DNA of 27,764 nucleotides from a virus, in the IMG/VR virus record IMGVR_UViG_3300032093_000675, positions 1 to 27,764 of that record. The stretch is one strand, 5' to 3'. Each line of letters starts with the position of its first letter. Position 1 is the stretch's first letter. The notes under the pieces were generated by a model that had not been told where the DNA came from, did no database searches, and worked only from the letters and a program-made list of their open reading frames with translations. This document shows, piece after piece, positions 24,644 to 27,764 of the stretch. A program made the translations under genes and the position numbers.

Positions 24644-24880
24644 TTATTTATATTTCTCCAATTCTATTTCAACCATTTTCATAATTTCTTCCTTTATAAA
24701 CTCATCAGATAAATAACCGTCTTCACCTTGATTCTTAGGAGTTTCTTCTTTTATTTTTTTAATCAATTCTTCTATTGGTTCTTGAGCCATATATAAAGGA
24801 TAATAAAAATATTCATTTAGTTGAATTTTTTTAATTTCCTCCTTTATAAGTTCTTTGAGTTGTGATTTAGTTATTTTCAT
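24644..24880 (-). CDS. Small tagged protein (MKITKSQLKELIKEE type)
   Basis: I choose the ATG at 24880 (78 residues), since it starts precisely at the tag MKITKSQLKELIKEEIKK; an in-frame ATG at 24898 would add six residues. The rest is short and acidic (EEPIEELIKKIKEETPK, DEFIKEEIMKMVEIELEKYK) and helical. It lies 7 nt upstream of the other gene with the same tag. Function unknown. Confidence 0.5.
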   Translation of the reverse strand: MKITKSQLKELIKEEIKKIQLNEYFYYPLYMAQEPIEELIKKIKEETPKNQGEDGYLSDEFIKEEIMKMVEIELEKYK

Positions 24881-24907
24881 TAGTTTTATTTTAAACATTA
24901 TTTATAA

Positions 24908-24916
24908 TAATAAATA
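24908..24916 (-). promoter_or_regulatory. TATTTATTA motif upstream of the tagged gene pair
   Basis: The minus strand reads TATTTATTA, ending 27 nt before the preferred start at 24880. Same candidate promoter family as the other TATTTATNN sites. Confidence 0.35.
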
Positions 24917-24954
24917 TTAGGTTTTTTTTATTTTTTGATTTATATTGCAAGATT

Positions 24955-26850
24955 ATGGATGATAATAAGGTTATAATAACGAAGTTAAAGTCAAATTACA
25001 AATTAGAGTATAATTACAGGAAAAGTCTAAGCGATTTTATAAAATCCTTCCCAGAAGACCAAAGACAAATAAAGATGGACTTTATGCAAAGACCTGATGG
25101 AAGTGGTTATGAAAGTTGGTATAGAGTAGTTTCCGAAGGCTATATAGGTAAAGTAATAGGCTTTATTAAGGATAATGGTATACCTTTTAAGTTCACAAAC
25201 TTAACAAATGAAGAAGTTGAGGAATTAAGGATGAAGTTCATAAAAAGACAAGAATCTTTAATGAAATCTTTATCTATGAAGTCTGAAAATATAGATGTTT
25301 CTGGTATTGATTTTTCCTTCATGAAAATAGAACCATATGAATATCAAAAACAGGCTGCAGTTTTTTTTGACACTTGTAATGGTAGAGCCTTACTTGGAGA
25401 CCAGCCAGGAGTAGGAAAAACAAATTCTGCAATGACATATGCGGCTTGGAAAAAAAAGAAAACGTTAATAATCTGTCCAGCAAACTTAAGGCTTAATTGG
25501 AGAAGTGAAATTTTAAAATTTACACATGAAAAAGCTTTTGTCTATAAATGGAAACCAACAAAAAAGTCTGGTAAAATAAATTATATTAAAGAAGAAAGTT
25601 TGTTTGATATAATAGGATATGATTCTTTAGGCTCATATATAACGATTGAAATGTCACACACATGTAAGAATGTCTTTTGTGGCTGGAAAGAAAGGAATGA
25701 TAAAAAAAGATACAAAGATAAGACTTGTCCTAAATGTGGAGTTAGAAATATGGTAACTTCAAGGGCAACAAAAAATATAACCTTTACAAATGACTCTGAA
25801 GGAATAACAATAAATCCAAAAGATTATGAAATTTTAATAATGGATGAAGCTCATTATATAAAAAATGATTCTGCAGATAGGACTAAGTTGGTAAAGAAAA
25901 ATTTTAAAGATATACCACATAGAATTTTACTTACTGGTACAGCGATAAAAAGTAGACCATACGAGTTTTTCTCTTTATTAAACTTCTTATATCCAGAGGA
26001 ATGGTCAAATTCACACGCTTTTGGTGTAAAGTATTGTGCGGCTGAAAAAAATAATTTTGGATGGGATTATAATGGTGCTTCTAATCTGGAAGAGTTGTTT
26101 GAAAAAATTTCTCCTTATTTCTTAAGAAGACTTAAAAAGGATATTTTAAAACATCTCCCAGAAAAAACATATACAGCAATTCCAATAGAATTAAATGAAA
26201 TAGAATTAAGGGAATATAATAAAATAAAGAAAGGAATAAAAGAAGAACATCAATCCGATAAACCAGGTGAAGATAATAGAATGAATCATTTAACCAGAAT
26301 TCAAAAGTTAAAACATTTTACGTCTGAAATAAAAATGAAAAGAGCTTTTGATTTTATACAAGATATTATAGATGGAGATGAAAAAGTTGTTGTATTCACA
26401 CAATATAAAGATATATCTTATAAAGTTGCAGAAAGATTTGGTGATGCTGCTGTAGTTTTTAATGGAGATATTAATTCAAACAAAAAAGACGAAGCTGTTG
26501 AAAAGTTTATGAATGATGAAAAAACTAAAGTATTCTCTGGAACTATAGGAGCGGCTGGTGTAGGAATTACTTTAACTTCTGCAAGTATATCTATATTTAT
26601 TGACCAACCATGGACAAGTGCAGATAGAGAACAAGCAGAAGATAGAATACATAGAGCTTCATCAAAGGCGGATAAGGTGCAAATTATAAGACTTATTTGT
26701 CAAGATACAATAGATGAAGATATAGATAGAATGTTAAATCACAAATCTTCAATTTTATCTAAAGTGCTTGATGGAACTGAATTTGAGCAAAAAGTTGAAG
26801 TTAAAGATGAAAGTATTTTTAGCGATTTATTAAAGACTTTATATGATTAA
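24955..26850 (+). CDS. SNF2-family (SF2) DNA helicase/translocase with zinc insertion
   Basis: This 631-residue ATPase has the full SNF2 motif set. Motif I is GDQPGVGKT (148-156), Ia is LIICPANLRLNW (171-182), II is MDEAH (296-300), III is LLTGTA (325-330), V is GAAGVGITLTSA (532-543) and VI is QAEDRIHR (560-567). Between Ia and II an insertion carries C237-x4-C242-x15-C258-x2-C261, a likely zinc ribbon. Such enzymes translocate on duplex DNA without classic strand separation; phage members are proposed to help replication fork handling, recombination or transcription. Typical SNF2 motif I reads D-E-M-G-L-G-K-T; this one has D-Q-P-G-V-G-K-T, still a valid P-loop. The gene stands alone after a divergent promoter region. 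Confidence 0.9.
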   Translation: MDDNKVIITKLKSNYKLEYNYRKSLSDFIKSFPEDQRQIKMDFMQRPDGSGYESWYRVVSEGYIGKVIGFIKDNGIPFKFTNLTNEEVEELRMKFIKRQESLMKSLSMKSENIDVSGIDFSFMKIEPYEYQKQAAVFFDTCNGRALLGDQPGVGKTNSAMTYAAWKKKKTLIICPANLRLNWRSEILKFTHEKAFVYKWKPTKKSGKINYIKEESLFDIIGYDSLGSYITIEMSHTCKNVFCGWKERNDKKRYKDKTCPKCGVRNMVTSRATKNITFTNDSEGITINPKDYEILIMDEAHYIKNDSADRTKLVKKNFKDIPHRILLTGTAIKSRPYEFFSLLNFLYPEEWSNSHAFGVKYCAAEKNNFGWDYNGASNLEELFEKISPYFLRRLKKDILKHLPEKTYTAIPIELNEIELREYNKIKKGIKEEHQSDKPGEDNRMNHLTRIQKLKHFTSEIKMKRAFDFIQDIIDGDEKVVVFTQYKDISYKVAERFGDAAVVFNGDINSNKKDEAVEKFMNDEKTKVFSGTIGAAGVGITLTSASISIFIDQPWTSADREQAEDRIHRASSKADKVQIIRLICQDTIDEDIDRMLNHKSSILSKVLDGTEFEQKVEVKDESIFSDLLKTLYD

Positions 26851-26876
26851 ACTTTACTTTTTTGTTTTTTTCTCTA

Positions 26877-26885
26877 TATTTATAA
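26877..26885 (+). promoter_or_regulatory. TATTTATAA motif upstream of the holin-like gene
   Basis: TATTTATAA ends 22 nt before the ATG at 26908, as at 23416. Candidate phage promoter. Confidence 0.4.
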
Positions 26886-26907
26886 TAAGTAATTTAAAAG
26901 AAATATT

Positions 26908-27069
26908 ATGAATAAAGAAAAAGTTTTAGGAATTATTCGTCACACACTTACTTTCGTTGGTGGTTTTTTAGTGATGAAAGGTTTAGTGGATGAAACACTA
27001 GTTACTGAAGTAGTTGGTGGTGTAGTTGCTTTGGTTGGTACTGTTTGGTCAGTTATCGTAAAAGATTAA
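26908..27069 (+). CDS. Holin-like small membrane protein
   Basis: This 53-residue peptide reads MNKEKVLGIIRHTLTFVGGF, a short linker (LVMKGLVDETL), then VTEVVGGVVALVGTVWSVIV and KD. It has two hydrophobic segments separated by a polar turn, the pattern of short two-helix phage holins, and resembles Pam3_gp28-type putative holins (I-R-x-x-L-T-x-x-G-G...K-G-x-x-D-E...V-G-x-V-W-S). It could form lesions in the inner membrane that let the endolysin at 21948 reach the murein. It is separated from that lysin by ~4 kb and has its own upstream promoter-like motif. Confidence 0.72.
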   Translation: MNKEKVLGIIRHTLTFVGGFLVMKGLVDETLVTEVVGGVVALVGTVWSVIVKD

Positions 27070-27075
27070 TAAAAT

Positions 27076-27150
27076 ATGAAAAAAATTAACTCAATATCAA
27101 TAGCTAAAAGGATAAGAAGAAATTCTTGTTCAAGCCTAGATATTGTGTAA
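27076..27150 (+). CDS. Possible 24-residue leader or spurious micropeptide
   Basis: An ATG 6 nt after the holin stop opens a 24-residue basic frame (MKKINSISIAKRIRRNSCSS, LDIV) ending 20 nt before a terminator. The spacing fits a cotranscribed micropeptide, but there is no similarity to anything I recognise, and short frames like this arise by chance. Confidence 0.25.
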   Translation: MKKINSISIAKRIRRNSCSSLDIV

Positions 27151-27170
27151 ATTTTAATAATTAAAACACT

Positions 27171-27207
27171 AAAGGGTCTGGGCAGAATTGTCTAGACCTT
27201 TTTTTTT
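27171..27207 (+). terminator. Intrinsic terminator after the holin-like gene
   Basis: A stem between AAAGGGTCT (27171-27179) and AGACCTTTT (27194-27202) with a 14-nt loop is followed by an unbroken run of T. It should end the helicase/holin transcripts before the tRNA region. Confidence 0.8.
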
Positions 27208-27222
27208 GTCACAATTATTGAC

Positions 27223-27230
27223 TATTTTTG
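27223..27230 (+). promoter_or_regulatory. -7 promoter element (TATTTTTG) before tRNA-Ile
   Basis: TATTTTTG fits TAnnTTTG and lies 13 nt before the tRNA-Ile 5' end. A TTTG ends at 27208, giving a 14-nt spacing that is short for Bacteroidota, so the -33 part is uncertain. Confidence 0.45.
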
Positions 27231-27243
27231 TGAAAGAAACAAT

Positions 27244-27315
27244 ACTCTAGTAGCTCAGTGGTCAGAGCATCATACTTATAATATGAAGGTGAGGGTTCAA
27301 TTCCCTTCTAGAGTA
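27244..27315 (+). tRNA. tRNA-Ile(UAU)
   Basis: A complete cloverleaf can be drawn. The acceptor stem ACTCTAG pairs with CTAGAGT, with discriminator A. T8 A9 is followed by D-stem GCTC/GAGC. The anticodon stem TCATA/TATGA has loop CTTATAA, giving anticodon TAT. The T-stem GAGGG/CCCTT (one G-T pair) has loop TTCAATT. CCA is not encoded. It would read AUA, an isoleucine codon used very often in this AT-rich genome. Confidence 0.9.
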
Positions 27316-27339
27316 CAAAAATAAAAAATTAATTTTTTT

Positions 27340-27369
27340 TTGTTTTATTGTAATAAAGTTTTACATTTG
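27340..27369 (+). promoter_or_regulatory. Bacteroidota-type promoter (TTTG, 19 nt, TACATTTG) before tRNA-Arg
   Basis: A TTTG ending at 27342 and TACATTTG at 27362-27369 are 19 nt apart, the same spacing as the promoter at 18403. Transcription would start near 27375, about 35 nt before tRNA-Arg. Confidence 0.6.
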
Positions 27370-27410
27370 TCGTTACAATAAACAATGAAAGTTCTTTGAA
27401 AGATTAAAAT

Positions 27411-27484
27411 GCACCCATAGCTCAGCTGAATAGAGCAATTCACTTCTAATGAATAGGTCCCAGGTTTGAATCCTGGTGGGTGTA
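27411..27484 (+). tRNA. tRNA-Arg(UCU)
   Basis: The acceptor stem GCACCCA pairs with TGGGTGT (one G-T pair), with discriminator A. D-stem is GCTC/GAGC. Anticodon stem ATTCA/TGAAT has loop CTTCTAA, giving anticodon TCT. The T-arm is CCAGG-TTTGAAT-CCTGG. CCA is not encoded. It would read AGA, the main arginine codon in the genes of this window. Confidence 0.92.
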
Positions 27485-27487
27485 CAA

Positions 27488-27542
27488 TAAATTTTAGGAG
27501 CACCTGTACTAGGGAAATTAACATTGTTCCCCCTAAAATTTA
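27488..27542 (+). ncRNA. Structured hairpin element between tRNA genes
   Basis: An 11-bp outer stem (TAAATTTTAGG / CCTAAAATTTA) encloses an inner hairpin GGGAA/TTCCC with a 10-nt loop, plus 13 unpaired nt on one side. It is too short for a tRNA and lacks a T-run directly after it, so it is not a standard terminator. It could be a processing signal or degraded tRNA. Confidence 0.4.
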
Positions 27543-27547
27543 AAAAA

Positions 27548-27637
27548 TTCAATGAGGAAAGTTATCTTGTTTGGCAAGGACGTACAGGAGGGTGAGTTTA
27601 ATGTTGACTCTTTAGGGTTCGAATCCCACCATTGAAT
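27548..27637 (+). ncRNA. tRNA-like element with abnormal anticodon region
   Basis: Seven to eleven base pairs (core TTCAATG/CATTGAA) close a ~90-nt element whose 3' part has a typical T-loop context, GGGTTCGAATCCC. The length suits a class II tRNA. However the T-stem has only three sure pairs, and no 5-bp anticodon stem with a U33-containing 7-nt loop can be drawn. It may be a divergent or decayed tRNA, or a tRNA-like RNA. Confidence 0.4.
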
Positions 27638-27647
27638 TTTAATATAT

Positions 27648-27731
27648 GGTATAGTAAAATAGCTAGCAAACCTGGGGCAAGGGCAGTAATGTACGTCTGA
27701 CTTGTCGGTGGTTCGATTCCACCCTATACCA
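27648..27731 (+). ncRNA. tRNA-like element with perfect acceptor and T arms but no anticodon arm
   Basis: The acceptor stem GGTATAG/CTATACC, T8 A9, discriminator A and T-arm GGTGG-TTCGATT-CCACC are all perfect. Total length 84 nt fits a class II tRNA. The 50 nt in between do not form a standard D-stem or a 5-bp/7-nt anticodon arm; GGCAAG can instead pair with CTTGTC. The function and amino acid are unknown. Confidence 0.45.
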
Positions 27732-27764
27732 CAAGAATGATATATAGAGTCGCTTATTTATGAT

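Noticed and set aside
27488-27542. Hairpin as a simple intrinsic terminator
   Set aside because: No T-run follows the stem and the stem is AT-rich with a long structured interior.

Overview
This window looks like part of a tailed-phage genome, probably a large myovirus-like phage infecting a member of the Bacteroidota. It is very AT-rich. There are no Shine-Dalgarno-like sites before most genes. Two sites match the Bacteroidota promoter pattern (TTTG, 19 nt, TAnnTTTG) closely. Genes are tightly packed, with 1-4 nt overlaps such as TAATG and ATGA. There are no ribosomal or housekeeping genes. Structural, DNA-metabolism, lysis and tRNA genes lie side by side. Host and virion type are inferred; no capsid, terminase or polymerase gene is in the window.

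Layout. (1) 1-6322, minus strand: a tail/baseplate operon read leftwards. It has a large baseplate-like protein with a gpI-like segment, a protein ending in a CarboxypepD_reg-like beta domain, a fibre with eight SHAEG head repeats and a Peptidase_G2-like C-terminus, and a collagen-like fibre cut by the window edge. (2) 6491-10856, plus strand: four further probable tail/appendage proteins ending in a strong terminator. (3) 10953-16062, plus strand: a recombination and replication set of RuvC-like resolvase, DnaG-type primase and a single-chain Mre11-Rad50 (SbcD-SbcC) fusion. (4) 16059-20152: minus-strand genes for accessory proteins (WYL-like, cupin plus DUF5824-like, DUF5872-like, zinc ribbon) around a plus-strand Cas4/RecB-like nuclease. 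(5) 20229-24157, plus strand: unknown small genes, then a peptidoglycan-binding endolysin and a YkuD-like enzyme, closed by a bidirectional terminator. (6) 24205-24880, minus strand: two small tagged proteins. (7) 24955-27069, plus strand: SNF2-family helicase and a holin-like peptide. (8) 27150-27764: an RNA region with tRNA-Ile(UAU), tRNA-Arg(UCU), a long hairpin and two tRNA-like elements with abnormal 5' halves.

The most interesting pattern is that many unrelated small proteins between 16 and 25 kb carry one of a few short amphipathic tags. One type is LSESYKKRLKxLxGLI, found at the N-terminus or, in two proteins, in a related form at the C-terminus. The other is M-K-x-T-K-x-Q-L-K-x-x-I-K-E. 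Several are followed by an I/L-x-E|A/S sequence that resembles the cleavage site of T4-type prohead proteases. The simplest hypothesis is that these are head-packaged cargo proteins sorted by capsid-targeting peptides, like the internal proteins of T4. That is inference, because no prohead protease gene is in the window.
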